From an uncultured Roseovarius sp. (lineage in GTDB: Bacteria > Pseudomonadota > Alphaproteobacteria > Rhodobacterales > Rhodobacteraceae): a stretch of DNA of 64,000 nucleotides. The DNA lies in contig CANMFU010000008.1 in the NCBI GenBank assembly GCA_947497295.1, positions 1 through 64,000 of the forward strand. Direction: 5' to 3'. The notes below the pieces were generated by a model, which saw nothing but the letters and a program-made list of their open reading frames with translations, did not search any database and was not told the origin of the DNA. Made by a program: the position numbers and the translations under genes. Below are positions 32,946 to 42,355 of this stretch, piece after piece. Every line of letters starts with the position of its first letter. The first letter of the stretch is position 1.

Positions 32946-34882
32946 AACGCCCCAAGCGTGATACAGCCCTCAGCCAGAGGCACATCACCCGGCGCGGCCT
33001 GATACTGGGCGCCGGGCAGGCCGGATTTCTGGGCTTGCTGGCGTGGCGCATGCGGCACCTTCAGGTCGATCAGGCCGACCAGTTCCGCCTGCTGGCCGAG
33101 GAAAACCGCATCAAGATCCGGCTGATTCCGCCTGCGCGCGGGCAAATCTTTGACCGCAACGGACTGGTCGTTGCTGAAAACGTGCCCAGCTACCGCATCA
33201 TTCTGGAACGCGAGGAGGCGGGCGACGTCGAAGACACCATCGCGCGTCTCGGACAGTTGATCGCGCTGGACCCCGAGGAGCTGGAGCGCGCGCGCGAGGA
33301 AATGCGCCGCTCGCGCATCCACCCCGTCACCATCGCCGACCGCATAAGTTGGGAGGAGCTCAGCCGCGTTGCCGTCAACGCCCCTGCCCTGCCCGGTGTG
33401 CGCCCCGAGGTTGGCCTGTCGCGGCGTTATCCGATGGATCAGGAATACGCGCATGTGCTGGGCTATGTCGGTCCTGTCAGCGATTACGATCTGGACAAGA
33501 TCGACGCGCCCGACCAGCTGCTGCTGATCCCGCGGTTCCAGATCGGCAAGATCGGGCTGGAGGCGCAGCGCGAGGACATGCTTCGCGGCGCCGCCGGCAC
33601 AAAACGGATCGAGCAGAATGCGGCGGGCCGCGTCATGCGCGAGCTGGACCGCCGCGAAGGCGTGGCCGGCAAGGACATCCAGATCACCACCGACAGCAAC
33701 CTGCAATCCTACATTCACGCGCGGCTGGAGGGCGAAAGCGCTGCCGCTGTGGTGATGGATTGCGAGACGGGCGACATTCTGGCCACCGTGTCGACGCCCG
33801 GCTTTGACAGCAACTTGTTCGTGCGCGGCATTTCCGTGGCCGACTATAACGCCCTGCTTAACAACAAATACCGCCCGTTGCCGAACAAAGCCGTACAGGG
33901 CGTTTATCCGCCCGGATCGACATTCAAGATGGTGACGGCACTCGCCGCGCTGGAGGCCGGCAATGCCAGCGCCGTCGATACCGTCTACTGCCCCGGTCAT
34001 CTGGAGGTATCCGGGCGCCGGTTCCACTGCTGGAAACGTGCCGGTCACGGCAATGTCGATCTGAGTCGCGCGCTACGCGAAAGCTGCGATGTCTATTTCT
34101 ACGAGATGGCCCTGCGCACCGGGATCGAGAATATCAGCGCGATGGCGCGACGCCTGGGGCTGGGCGTGACGCATGATTTGCCGATGACCAGCGTGGCCGA
34201 GGGGCTGATCCCGACCAAAGAATGGAAACGCGCCTCGCGCGGGGCGGACTGGGTGATTGGCGACAGCGTGAACTCGTCCATCGGGCAGGGCTTCGTGCTG
34301 ACGTCGCCATTGCAACTGGCTGTGATGACCGCGCGCATCGCCACCGGTCGCGCGGTGACGCCCCGCCTGATAAAATCCATAGACGGCGTCGAGGCACCGA
34401 CCGGCCATGGCGAAGATCTGGGCCTGAACCAGAACAATCTGCGCAATATCCGCCGGGCAATGTATGACGTATCGAACAACAAACGCGGCACCGCCTACCG
34501 CAGCCGCATTGTCGCCGAGGGCATGGAAATGGCCGGCAAGACCGGCACCAGCCAGGTGCGCAACATCACTGCCGCCGAGCGTGCGCAAGGTGTGCGCCGC
34601 AACGAGGATCTGCCATGGGAGCGGCGCGATCACGCATTGTTCGTCGATTACGCACCGGCCGATAACCCCAAAGTTGCCGTCGCGGTCGTCGTTGAACATG
34701 GCGGCGGCGGATCGTCTACGGCGGCGCCCATCGCGCGCGACATCACGCTTCAGGCCCTCTACAACGGCGATCCGCCCCTTGAGGCCTATCCGACAGCCGA
34801 CCGGGGCCGCATCCGTACGCAGCAGGAAAAACTGCGCGATGCCCGCCCCCATCACGGCCGACCGCTGAGCGACCGCGCATGA
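32942..34882 (+). CDS. mrdA: Penicillin-binding protein 2 (elongasome transpeptidase)
   Basis: This 646-residue class B PBP has an N-terminal membrane segment (about 18-36), a dimerization/pedestal domain (about 55-230) and the transpeptidase domain (about 245-610). The active-site Ser is in GVYPPGSTFKMVTAL (STFK, about 329), the SxN motif in SCDVYF and the KTG motif in MAGKTGTSQVRN (about 535). It crosslinks lateral-wall peptidoglycan with RodA, whose gene overlaps by ATGA. ATG 32942 is chosen; upstream codons to 32846 lie in mreD. Confidence 0.96.
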   Translation: MKRPKRDTALSQRHITRRGLILGAGQAGFLGLLAWRMRHLQVDQADQFRLLAEENRIKIRLIPPARGQIFDRNGLVVAENVPSYRIILEREEAGDVEDTIARLGQLIALDPEELERAREEMRRSRIHPVTIADRISWEELSRVAVNAPALPGVRPEVGLSRRYPMDQEYAHVLGYVGPVSDYDLDKIDAPDQLLLIPRFQIGKIGLEAQREDMLRGAAGTKRIEQNAAGRVMRELDRREGVAGKDIQITTDSNLQSYIHARLEGESAAAVVMDCETGDILATVSTPGFDSNLFVRGISVADYNALLNNKYRPLPNKAVQGVYPPGSTFKMVTALAALEAGNASAVDTVYCPGHLEVSGRRFHCWKRAGHGNVDLSRALRESCDVYFYEMALRTGIENISAMARRLGLGVTHDLPMTSVAEGLIPTKEWKRASRGADWVIGDSVNSSIGQGFVLTSPLQLAVMTARIATGRAVTPRLIKSIDGVEAPTGHGEDLGLNQNNLRNIRRAMYDVSNNKRGTAYRSRIVAEGMEMAGKTGTSQVRNITAAERAQGVRRNEDLPWERRDHALFVDYAPADNPKVAVAVVVEHGGGGSSTAAPIARDITLQALYNGDPPLEAYPTADRGRIRTQQEKLRDARPHHGRPLSDRA

Positions 34883-36018
34883 GCTATCTGGAATACTCTG
34901 TCAAAAGCGTACCAACCGGCCTGCGCAAGATCCTGTACGTCAACTGGCCGCTGGCGGTACTGCTGACCACTGTCGCCTGCGTCGGGTTCCTGATGCTCTA
35001 TTCCGTGGCCGGCGGTTCGGCTGATCCGTGGATGGACCCGCAGATGAAGCGCTTTGGCGTCGGATTTGGCCTGATGCTGGCGGTTGCGATGGTGCCGATC
35101 TGGTTCTGGCGCAATATCGCCGGGCTGGCCTATGTCATATCTTTGGCGTTGTTGGTCGCAGTCGAGTTGTTCGGCAGCATCGGTATGGGGGCGCAGCGCT
35201 GGATTGATCTGGGATTCATGCGCCTGCAACCCTCCGAGTTGATGAAAATTACCCTCGTAATGGCACTGGCGGCCTATTACGACTGGCTGCCGATGCAGAA
35301 AACGTCGCGCCCGGTCTGGGTGATGATCCCTATCGTGATGATACTTGTGCCGGTCTATCTGGTGCTGGTCCAGCCCGACCTTGGCACCTCGATCTTGCTG
35401 ATCACGGCGGGGGGCGGCATCATGTTTCTGGCGGGGGTACACTGGGCCTATTTCGCCGCCGTCATCGCCGCCGGAATCGGGCTGGTCACAGCCGTATTCC
35501 AAAGCCGCGGCACCGATTGGCAGCTGCTGGCCGATTACCAGTTTCGCCGGATTGATACGTTTCTGGACCCCAGCCAGGACCCTCTCGGCGCGGGCTATCA
35601 CATCACCCAGTCCAAGATCGCGCTGGGATCGGGCGGCTGGACGGGCCGGGGCTTCATGCAGGGCACGCAGTCGCGGCTGAACTTCTTGCCGGAAAAGCAC
35701 ACCGATTTCATCTTTACCACTCTGGCCGAGGAATTCGGATTTATCGGGGCCATCTCGCTGCTGGGCCTCTACGCGCTGATCATCGTGTTCTGTATCAGCA
35801 CGGCGGTCACGAACCGGGACCGTTTTTCGTCGCTGCTGACGCTGGGCATTGCTGCAACGTTTTTCCTGTTCTTTGCGGTGAACATGTCGATGGTGATGGG
35901 CCTTGCGCCGGTTGTGGGCGTGCCCCTGCCTTTGGTCAGCTATGGCGGCTCTGCCATGTTGATCCTCATGCTGGGTTTCGGCATGGTCCAGAGCGCGCAT
36001 GTCCACAAGCCGAGGTGA
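34879..36018 (+). CDS. rodA: Peptidoglycan glycosyltransferase RodA
   Basis: This 379-residue SEDS-family protein has ten predicted membrane helices and polymerises lipid II for cell elongation, in complex with PBP2. Family segments are GAQRWIDLGFMRLQPSELMKI (about 109-129), QPDLGTSILLI (about 166-176, with the catalytic-region Asp), FLPEKHTDFIFTTLAEEFGF (about 270-289) and PLPLVSYGGSAML near the C-terminus. Overlaps mrdA by 4 bases. Confidence 0.96.
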   Translation: MSYLEYSVKSVPTGLRKILYVNWPLAVLLTTVACVGFLMLYSVAGGSADPWMDPQMKRFGVGFGLMLAVAMVPIWFWRNIAGLAYVISLALLVAVELFGSIGMGAQRWIDLGFMRLQPSELMKITLVMALAAYYDWLPMQKTSRPVWVMIPIVMILVPVYLVLVQPDLGTSILLITAGGGIMFLAGVHWAYFAAVIAAGIGLVTAVFQSRGTDWQLLADYQFRRIDTFLDPSQDPLGAGYHITQSKIALGSGGWTGRGFMQGTQSRLNFLPEKHTDFIFTTLAEEFGFIGAISLLGLYALIIVFCISTAVTNRDRFSSLLTLGIAATFFLFFAVNMSMVMGLAPVVGVPLPLVSYGGSAMLILMLGFGMVQSAHVHKPR

Positions 36019-36021
36019 TCC

Positions 36022-36957
36022 ATGACAATCAATATCCTGTTCGCCGCCAAGGCGGAGCGCTGGCCGCAATATGAGGCCCCATTGACCAAGGCGCTGAAGA
36101 CCGCTGGGCTGAAGGGCTTCAACCTGTCCACCGACATCGCGCCGCAGGATGTGGATTATATCGTGCTGGCCCCCAACGGACCGGTGAGAGATTTCACCCC
36201 CTATGCAAACTGCAAGGCGGTGCTGAATCTGTGGGCCGGGGTCGAGGATGTGGTTGGCAACTCCACCCTGACCCAGCCCTTGGCACGCATGGTCGATCAC
36301 GGCCTGACGCAGGGTATGGTGGAGTGGGTCACAGGCCATGTGCTGCGCCATCATCTGGGCATCGACGCTCATATTCACGGGCAGGACGGCGTCTGGCGCA
36401 AGCACACGCCACCACTGGCCGAGAATCGCGCGGTCACCATTCTGGGTCTTGGCGCGCTGGGCACCGCCTGCGCCAAGGCGCTGGTATCTCTTGGCTTTGA
36501 CGTCACGGGATGGAGCCGTTCAGCCAAGGATCTGCCAGGCGTGCGCTGCCTGAACGGCGATGCGGGACTGCGCACTGCGCTGGAAACTGCGCAAATTCTG
36601 GTGCTGCTTCTGCCCAAGACGCCCCAGACCGAAGACCTGATGAACGCTGCGCGATTGGCGCTGTTGCCCAGGGGCGCCGTTGTCATCAACCCCGGCCGCG
36701 GCCCGTTGATCGACGACGATGCCCTGCTGGAGGCACTGGATAGCGGTCATATCGCCCATGCCACGTTGGACGTGTTTCGCATCGAGCCACTGCCGCCAGA
36801 ACACCCCTATTGGGCGCATCCGTCGGTGACAGTGACCCCGCATGTTGCATCCGAAACACGCGAGGATACCGCGAGCGAAGTCATCGCCGAAAATATTCGC
36901 CGCAGCGAGGCCGGCGAGCCAATTTTGCATCTGGTGGACCGCGATCTGGGGTATTGA
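36022..36957 (+). CDS. Glyoxylate/hydroxypyruvate reductase A-type 2-hydroxyacid dehydrogenase
   Basis: This 311-residue NAD(P)H-dependent D-2-hydroxyacid dehydrogenase is most like GhrA. The nucleotide-binding loop is TILGLGALGTACAKAL (about 136-151). Catalytic Arg, Glu and His are expected in NPGRGPLID (about 228), RIEPLPPEHP (about 257) and VTPHVASETR (about 275). The strong ribosome binding site GAGGTGATCC directly precedes the ATG. It lies 3 bp after rodA, so it may be read from the same transcript. Confidence 0.88.
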   Translation: MTINILFAAKAERWPQYEAPLTKALKTAGLKGFNLSTDIAPQDVDYIVLAPNGPVRDFTPYANCKAVLNLWAGVEDVVGNSTLTQPLARMVDHGLTQGMVEWVTGHVLRHHLGIDAHIHGQDGVWRKHTPPLAENRAVTILGLGALGTACAKALVSLGFDVTGWSRSAKDLPGVRCLNGDAGLRTALETAQILVLLLPKTPQTEDLMNAARLALLPRGAVVINPGRGPLIDDDALLEALDSGHIAHATLDVFRIEPLPPEHPYWAHPSVTVTPHVASETREDTASEVIAENIRRSEAGEPILHLVDRDLGY

Positions 36958-37072
36958 GGCGGGATTGCCTTGGCCCCCGTTGCGCGCAAGAACCCGCATA
37001 TGTGCGGTGGGCAACGGCTTTCCTGCGGGCGCCAAAGCGATTAACCTTGTCTGAACCCGGTAGAGGCCGCTT

Positions 37073-37606
37073 ATGAGGCACGCGCATTTGACACCTCGCA
37101 CCCTTTCCCTGTTCGCCGTGCTGTTAGGTGCGGGCTGCGATGCCCCCGTGGCTGGCCGGGCTGAACCCGATCGTGTCCAGACACTCGCCGAGACGTCTCC
37201 GGAGGCCGTGCCCGGCACCTGCTGGGGCAAGCGGGTGACACCTGCGGTAGTCGAAACTGTCTCGGATCAGGTGCTGGTGCCGCCGTCCCAAGCGCAGGTC
37301 GACGGCGCAGGTGCGACGCCGGGCAACTACCGGATGGAAACACAGCAGGCCATCGTGCAGGAACGCAACGTGACGTGGTTCGAAACCCCCTGCCCGGCCG
37401 ATCGAATCCCTGATTTCGTCAGTTCGCTGCAACGCGCGCTGGCGGCGCGCAATCTCTATCGTGGATCGGTCAGCGGCGAAATGGATGCACGAACGCGCGC
37501 CGCTATCCGCGAGTTTCAAAAGACTGACGGGTTGGATAGTGACATCCTGTCCATCGCATCTGCGCGCAAGCTGGGGTTGGTCGCAGTGGAACTGCCCAAA
37601 GACTAG
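37073..37606 (+). CDS. Peptidoglycan-binding lipoprotein
   Basis: This 177-residue protein has a lipoprotein signal ending LLGAGC (Cys23). A short linker is followed by a conserved region (about 48-105, with CWGKRVTPAVVETVSDQVLV and TPCPAD) and a C-terminal peptidoglycan-binding repeat (about 112-165, FVSSLQRALAARNLYRGSVSGEMDARTRAAIREFQ). It is probably anchored in the membrane and holds the wall. The exact role is unknown. A GTAGAGG lies before the ATG. Confidence 0.75.
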   Translation: MRHAHLTPRTLSLFAVLLGAGCDAPVAGRAEPDRVQTLAETSPEAVPGTCWGKRVTPAVVETVSDQVLVPPSQAQVDGAGATPGNYRMETQQAIVQERNVTWFETPCPADRIPDFVSSLQRALAARNLYRGSVSGEMDARTRAAIREFQKTDGLDSDILSIASARKLGLVAVELPKD

Positions 37607-37672
37607 CGTCCACTGGCCGCGCGGCGTTGGTGTTCGGGTACGCCACGCAGCGCCCAATCTGGCGGCGGCCCT

Positions 37673-37891
37673 TCAGCACGGCACGGATAACACCGGCACC
37701 GTGAAAGGCGCATAGCCTTCGCTCTTGACCCGGTCGATGGGCGATCCCGCGCCGAAGCTGCGTAGACAGCCGACATAGTTATCCGCGCACCGATCAAAGA
37801 CTGATCGTGCACCGTCTGCTCCCGCCCCCCGCGCAACCGGAAAAGGAACGAGCCTGAGGTGAAAAAGCAATGCCCGGAAGCATGCCATCAT
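37673..37891 (-). CDS. Short possible exported protein or gene remnant
   Basis: This frame of 72 codons has a weak hydrophobic start and two Cys in FDRCADNYVGCLRSF, and ends PVLSVPC. It fills the 338-bp space between the lipoprotein and DUF2177 genes. There is no good ribosome binding site and the signal peptide looks incomplete. It may be a decayed or very small gene; nothing else is seen in 37607-37944. Confidence 0.25.
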   Translation of the reverse strand: MMACFRALLFHLRLVPFPVARGAGADGARSVFDRCADNYVGCLRSFGAGSPIDRVKSEGYAPFTVPVLSVPC

Positions 37892-37944
37892 CGCACGCCT
37901 TTTCAGGAGCGCCTCAAGCGTCGGTGCGGCAGTTCAACCCGCGC

Positions 37945-38346
37945 TCAGCCAACAGCGCGCGCAGCGGCGACACCGGCGGTTGCCGATACGCCCGTCAAAA
38001 GGCTACCCCATGTGAAGTCGGTCGCAACCATACGCCATGTCCAATCCTTGAGTGTTGCCAGATTGGTAAACTCATAGGTTCCATACGCCATCGCCCCGAT
38101 CAGCACGCCAGACCCAAAGACCCACATCAGCGACTTGTCCCCTGCCAGCGCCGGCCAGCTGACGAACCACAGCAGGACGCCGACATAGAAAGCGTAGAAG
38201 ATCACAGCCGGCCCCAGACGCGGGCTGTCGGCCATTATGTCGCCGATCTGCTGCTCAAACGTTGGTTTGATGATGTAACTCAGGCCAAGATAGTCGAGCC
38301 CGAGGAAAACGATCAGGGTGACGATATAGAGGATGGCGAGGGTCAT
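37945..38346 (-). CDS. DUF2177 family membrane protein
   Basis: This 133-residue protein has four hydrophobic helices (about 4-20, 48-68, 77-95 and 108-130) and the family text FLGLDYLGL near the start and YGTYEFTNLATLKDW (about 88-102). AGGAG is 6 bases before the ATG. The function of DUF2177 is unknown. It is followed on the same strand by nothing and preceded by mrp 40 bp away. Confidence 0.85.
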   Translation of the reverse strand: MTLAILYIVTLIVFLGLDYLGLSYIIKPTFEQQIGDIMADSPRLGPAVIFYAFYVGVLLWFVSWPALAGDKSLMWVFGSGVLIGAMAYGTYEFTNLATLKDWTWRMVATDFTWGSLLTGVSATAGVAAARAVG

Positions 38347-38386
38347 GGGCGGCTCCTGCTGCTTAGGGCGGATGGTGAAACGGGCT

Positions 38387-39478
38387 TCAGACGATGCCGC
38401 CGTCGATCAAGCGTCTGGCCATCGCGGCATAGGCGGCGGCGGCCGGTCCGTCACCGGTGGCGATCGGCACACCGGCATCGCCCGCCAGCCGCGTGTCCAG
38501 ATCAATGGGCAGCCCGCCAAGGAACGGCACGCCCAGCTTCTCTGCCTCGGCGGCGACCCCCCCATGGCCAAAGATCTGAGCCTCATGCCCGCATTCCGGG
38601 CACACGTAGGTGGACATGTTTTCGATCATGCCAAGGATGGGCGTTTTCAGCGTGTTGAACATGTCCATCGCCTTGCGCGCGTCCAGCAGCGCCACATCCT
38701 GCGGGGTGGACACAATGATTGCTCCCGATGGTTCGGCCTTCTGGCACAGCGTCAGCTGCACATCGCCGGTGCCGGGGGGCAGATCGACGATCAGCACATC
38801 CAGCTCGCCCCAGCTCACCTGAGAGATCATCTGTTGCAGAGCGCCCATCAGCATGGGACCGCGCCAGATCACGGCCTTGGCCGGGTCCAGCATCAGACCG
38901 ATCGACATCAGCGTGACGCCATGGGCTTGCAGCGGCTCGATCGTCTTGCCGTCGGGGCTGGCGGGGCGTTTGCTGACACCCATCATGCGCGGTTGGCTGG
39001 GCCCATAGATATCCGCATCCAAAAGGCCGACACGTTTGCCCGCGCGCGCCAGTGCAACGGCAAGATTGGAGGAAACAGTGGATTTTCCAACGCCGCCCTT
39101 GCCCGAACCGATGGCAATGATCGACTTGACGCTGGCAGGCTTCATCGAGCCTTGCTGCGGGGTGGGATGGCCACCAATCTTGAGGCTGGGCGGCGCCGAT
39201 TGCGGCTGCTGCGCCGGCGCCTTGGCCGAAGGGCCGTGCGCCGTCAGCGCCGCGCTGACCCGGCTGACACCGGCCAGCGCCGAAACGGCCTGTTCGGCCG
39301 CGACGCGCACGCCTTCGGACTGGCGGGCGATTTCAGGACTGGGCGCCTCGATCACAAAACGCACTTCGCCGCCCTCGACGCTGAGCGCGCGGACCCAGTC
39401 GCGCGACATCAGATCGCCCCCATCCGGAAGTTGAATGCGGGCCAGTTCGGCCTCGATTTCCGCGCGCGTGACAGTCAT
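38387..39478 (-). CDS. mrp: Mrp/ApbC-type iron-sulfur cluster carrier ATPase
   Basis: This 363-residue protein has an N-terminal MIP18-like domain (about 1-80), an Ala/Pro-rich linker and a P-loop ATPase (about 115-360). The deviant Walker A is [17 protein letters not shown] (about 123-139). The Cys pair of the cluster site is in [12 protein letters not shown] (C-x-x-C, about 282-285). It binds and passes Fe-S clusters to apo-proteins. AAGGGA precedes the ATG. Confidence 0.94.
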   Translation of the reverse strand: MTVTRAEIEAELARIQLPDGGDLMSRDWVRALSVEGGEVRFVIEAPSPEIARQSEGVRVAAEQAVSALAGVSRVSAALTAHGPSAKAPAQQPQSAPPSLKIGGHPTPQQGSMKPASVKSIIAIGSGKGGVGKSTVSSNLAVALARAGKRVGLLDADIYGPSQPRMMGVSKRPASPDGKTIEPLQAHGVTLMSIGLMLDPAKAVIWRGPMLMGALQQMISQVSWGELDVLIVDLPPGTGDVQLTLCQKAEPSGAIIVSTPQDVALLDARKAMDMFNTLKTPILGMIENMSTYVCPECGHEAQIFGHGGVAAEAEKLGVPFLGGLPIDLDTRLAGDAGVPIATGDGPAAAAYAAMARRLIDGGIV

Positions 39479-39748
39479 GTCGTCCCTTTCTCAGATGCCT
39501 AGGCCCATACGTGGCGGTTTTTGGATGAAGGGCAAGTGTGATCGCGGAAAAGCAGGGAAAAACAATAGAACCTGCATGACTTTAGGTAAGCTTTACTTAT
39601 GCAATTGCTGCATAGCAGCATTGCTGTTGCGTCCATTGTGCAGCCGCAGCAAAGGCGTATGTAGTCAGCAACAACTTGAACTGGTCCGACACCCGGCACC
39701 GATGAGCGCACGTGGCGTTGGGACCAATGTGAATAAAGGAAGTCGATC

Positions 39749-39976
39749 ATGAGCTATGCATCCCACGCGCAAGCGCCGCGAGCCAACGGGTTTCATACCG
39801 TTTTGTCGCTTTTTGCTGACATGAAGTCCCGCATCGCCCAGCGCCGGTCCTACCGCCAGACGGTAAATGCACTGTCGCAACTGTCGGATTACGAGTTGAC
39901 CGATCTGGGACTGAGCCGCCATTCGATCCATAGCGACGCATGGCAGGCGGTCTACGGAACGCACCAGCGCGGCTAA
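39749..39976 (+). CDS. DUF1127 protein (CcaF1-like)
   Basis: This 75-residue basic protein ends in a DUF1127 domain (about 40-62: RQTVNALSQLSDYELTDLGLSRHSI). AAGGAAG precedes the ATG by 6 bases. In Rhodobacter sphaeroides a DUF1127 protein of this size (RSP_6037, CcaF1) is an RNA-binding protein encoded just upstream of the CcsR sRNAs. Here too a pair of CCUCCUCCC hairpins follows 38 bp downstream. The equivalence is inferred from this shared arrangement. Confidence 0.85.
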   Translation: MSYASHAQAPRANGFHTVLSLFADMKSRIAQRRSYRQTVNALSQLSDYELTDLGLSRHSIHSDAWQAVYGTHQRG

Positions 39977-40010
39977 TAGAATTCGCCCGCCACACCCGGC
40001 AGGCTCAACG

Positions 40011-40110
40011 GTTTCGGATATCTTTTCTCCTCCCTGTAGGTATCCGATCTGGCGGCGACCCCTCTTCTCCTCCCTGGGGGTCGCCGCTGAAAATCTTTGT
40101 TTGCAAAGAT
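40011..40110 (+). ncRNA. CcsR/cuckoo-type sRNA with two CCUCCUCCC loops
   Basis: Hairpin 1 pairs CGGATA (40015-40020) with TATCCG (40041-40046). Hairpin 2 pairs GCGGCGACCCC (40052-40062) with GGGGTCGCCGC (40077-40087). Both loops expose CTCCTCCC (40027-40034 and 40067-40074), which is complementary to Shine-Dalgarno sequences. A third small hairpin, ATCTTTG-TTTG-CAAAGAT, is at 40093-40110. Two such loops define the cuckoo RNA family of Rhodobacterales and Rhizobiales, and CcsR RNAs follow a DUF1127 gene exactly as here. Ends of the RNA are not known. Confidence 0.75.
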
Positions 40111-40228
40111 ACATTGGGAGTCTCATGAAATTCTTTGGCATGGATGCGCAAAACCTGCGCGCAGCGCTTGTGGCCTGCGGCGGGTTTTTGAGTATGAGTG
40201 GAATATTGCAAGCAGCGAGCGGCGCGTT

Positions 40229-41143
40229 TCAGTTGCCCGGTATGTTCTGCATGTGCCGTTCGCCGCGGGCGTCTGACAAGGCGATCTGTTTTTGCCGCTC
40301 GCGGAAACGAGCCTTGTCGGCATCGGTTGTTTCATTCGTGCAATGATGGCAGGCGACGCCCTGCTCATATTCGAGGCGCTGCATGTCGGCGGGCAGGATA
40401 GGGCGGCGGCAGGCATGACACAGGTGATGCGGCCCCTCGATCAGGCCATGGCCGACAGACACCCGGCCATCAAACACAAAGCAATCGCCCTGCCATGTGC
40501 TCGCGTCTTGCGGGACCTCTTCAAGGTATTTCAGGATGCCGCCCTTGAGGTGATAGACGTCTTCGACCCCCTGACCCAGCAAGTAGTTCGTTGATTTTTC
40601 GCAGCGGATGCCCCCGGTGCAGAACATCGCGATGCGTTTGTTGTGAAAGCGGTGCTTGTTCGCGCCCCACCACGCCGGGAAGTCGCGAAAGCTGGCGGTT
40701 TCGGGGTCAACGGCACCCTGAAACGTGCCGATGGCAACCTCGTAATCGTTTCGCGTGTCGATTACGGCAACGTCAGGGTGGGTGATCAGATCATTCCAAT
40801 CGGCAGGCGCGACATAATGTCCGGCGCGGGCACGTGGATCGACATCAGGCTGGCCCATTGTCACGATCTCGCGCTTGATCCGTACCTTGAGCCGGCCAAA
40901 AGGCTGAACGCTGCTGATGCTTTCCTTGTGCTCCAGATCGGTGCATCCGGGCCAGGCGCGCAGATGCTCCAGAACCGCGTCGATCGCCTTGCGGCTGCCC
41001 GCAATCGTCCCGTTGATCCCCTCATGCGCAAGAATGAGCGAGCCTGTCACCCTCTCGGCCCGGCACAGCGCCAAAAGGGGTGGTTGCAGCGCCGCCGGAT
41101 CGGCAAGCGCGGTGAAGTGATAAAGGGCGGCGACTGTAAACAT
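40229..41143 (-). CDS. trhO: tRNA uridine(34) hydroxylase, rhodanese-like
   Basis: This 304-residue YceA/TrhO-family protein hydroxylates U34 of tRNAs, a step to 5-carboxymethoxy- or methoxyuridine. The N-terminal domain (about 1-95) contains LILAHEGINGTIAGS. The rhodanese domain (about 115-215) has the reactive Cys in AMFCTGGIRCEKSTNYL (about 177). The C-terminal Cys-x-x-Cys pairs (HLCHACR, ACHHC) may bind zinc. ATG 41143 is chosen for family length; 41188 is an in-frame alternative and neither has a clear ribosome binding site. Confidence 0.93.
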   Translation of the reverse strand: MFTVAALYHFTALADPAALQPPLLALCRAERVTGSLILAHEGINGTIAGSRKAIDAVLEHLRAWPGCTDLEHKESISSVQPFGRLKVRIKREIVTMGQPDVDPRARAGHYVAPADWNDLITHPDVAVIDTRNDYEVAIGTFQGAVDPETASFRDFPAWWGANKHRFHNKRIAMFCTGGIRCEKSTNYLLGQGVEDVYHLKGGILKYLEEVPQDASTWQGDCFVFDGRVSVGHGLIEGPHHLCHACRRPILPADMQRLEYEQGVACHHCTNETTDADKARFRERQKQIALSDARGERHMQNIPGN

Positions 41144-41246
41144 GCGGGGGGTTTTAAGCGCAACGCGCGCGCCCGGCAAGGGGCGCATTGTTGACGCCGC
41201 ATCGGCGCAGCCCTACCCATAGGCACCGCAGAAATGGGAGATGAAA

Positions 41247-41843
41247 ATGACCAAAGCGCTGATCGTGATCGACATGCAGAACGATTTTTGCCCAGATGGT
41301 GCATTGGCCGTGCCAGAGGGCGATGCGCTGGTTGCAGGCATCAATGCGCGCATGGATGATTTTGAGGCGGTCGTGCTGACGCAGGACTGGCATCCGGCCG
41401 GGCACGCGTCTTTTGCCTCCAGCCATCCAGGCGCCAAGCCCATGGATGTCATGGAAATGCCCTACGGGCCGCAGGTTTTGTGGCCCGATCACTGCGTTCA
41501 AGGCAGCCCCGGCGCGCAACTCCACGACGATCTGAACACGGAACGCGGCGATATGATCCTTCGCAAGGGGTATAACCCGGCGCTGGACAGCTATTCGGCA
41601 TTCTTCGAGAATGATCACCTGACGCCCACAGGCTTGCACGGCTATTTACAGACGCGTGGCATCACTTCGGTAACGCTGGTTGGGCTGGCGCTGGATTTCT
41701 GCGTCAACTTTTCGGCGGTAGATGCCGCGCGGCTGGGCTATGAGGTACGGGTTGAGGCGGCGCTGTGCCGCGGGATCGACGCGCATGGGTCGATGGATGC
41801 AGCCCTGACCGGCATGCGCGAGGCGGGGGTTACGCTGGTGTAG
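41247..41843 (+). CDS. pncA: Nicotinamidase/pyrazinamidase
   Basis: This 198-residue enzyme hydrolyses nicotinamide to nicotinate for NAD salvage. The catalytic triad is visible: Asp in VIDMQNDFCPDGAL (about 8), Lys in ILRKGYNPALDSYSAF (about 109) and Cys in LALDFCVNFSA (about 151). The metal site is DWHPAGHASF. Start 41247 is preferred over ATG 41241 because GGGAG lies 6 bases before it. Overlaps the convergent vanZ-like gene by 14 bases. Confidence 0.95.
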   Translation: MTKALIVIDMQNDFCPDGALAVPEGDALVAGINARMDDFEAVVLTQDWHPAGHASFASSHPGAKPMDVMEMPYGPQVLWPDHCVQGSPGAQLHDDLNTERGDMILRKGYNPALDSYSAFFENDHLTPTGLHGYLQTRGITSVTLVGLALDFCVNFSAVDAARLGYEVRVEAALCRGIDAHGSMDAALTGMREAGVTLV

Positions 41844-42195
41844 GCCATCTGCGACGCAGCGCCACCGCCACACCGGCAGCCGTCGCCGCTCCCAGCGCAT
41901 CGGCCAGAAGATCGCCCCACTCGGCCCCGCGCCCGACAAAAGGCTGTATCACTTCAACAGCGGCACCGAACGCAATCACCCCGACGATCACAGCCCAGGC
42001 GCGGCGCGGATAAGCCAGACACAGCGGCACTGCCAGCGCTCCAAAGCCGATGAAGTGATACAGCTTGTCCGGGCTGGGCCGCCCTCCTGTCGGGGGTGAG
42101 GGGCTAAGGGTGAGCACACACAGAACCGCCGCCAGCAAAGCGGTGGCCGCCCATGCCCAGGGGGCGGCACGGCGCAAGGGTTGCGGAAGGCTCAT
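41830..42195 (-). CDS. VanZ-like family membrane protein
   Basis: This 121-residue protein has four hydrophobic helices and the VanZ-family text [18 protein letters not shown] (about 43-60) and [25 protein letters not shown] (about 78-102). The start at 42195 has GGAGA upstream. The function of short VanZ-like proteins is not known; there is no van gene here. Confidence 0.85.
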   Translation of the reverse strand: MSLPQPLRRAAPWAWAATALLAAVLCVLTLSPSPPTGGRPSPDKLYHFIGFGALAVPLCLAYPRRAWAVIVGVIAFGAAVEVIQPFVGRGAEWGDLLADALGAATAAGVAVALRRRWPTPA

Positions 42196-42355
42196 GAAAA
42201 GGTCTCCGGGATGTTGTCTTGGCCAAGCGGCACGCTTGTGCCTGCTGGGCGCGTTCATTGCAATGCAGGGCGGTCAAGGCTCTCGCCAAATCGCCGGAAG
42301 GACAGTATATGACAGCGCATCTTGCTACCCCGAGCAGCCGCGAAAGGCATCCTTT

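Noticed and set aside
34852..36405. A 517-codon frame antisense to rodA and the reductase gene
   Set aside because: It spans two unmistakable genes and has the composition of a reverse-frame shadow.
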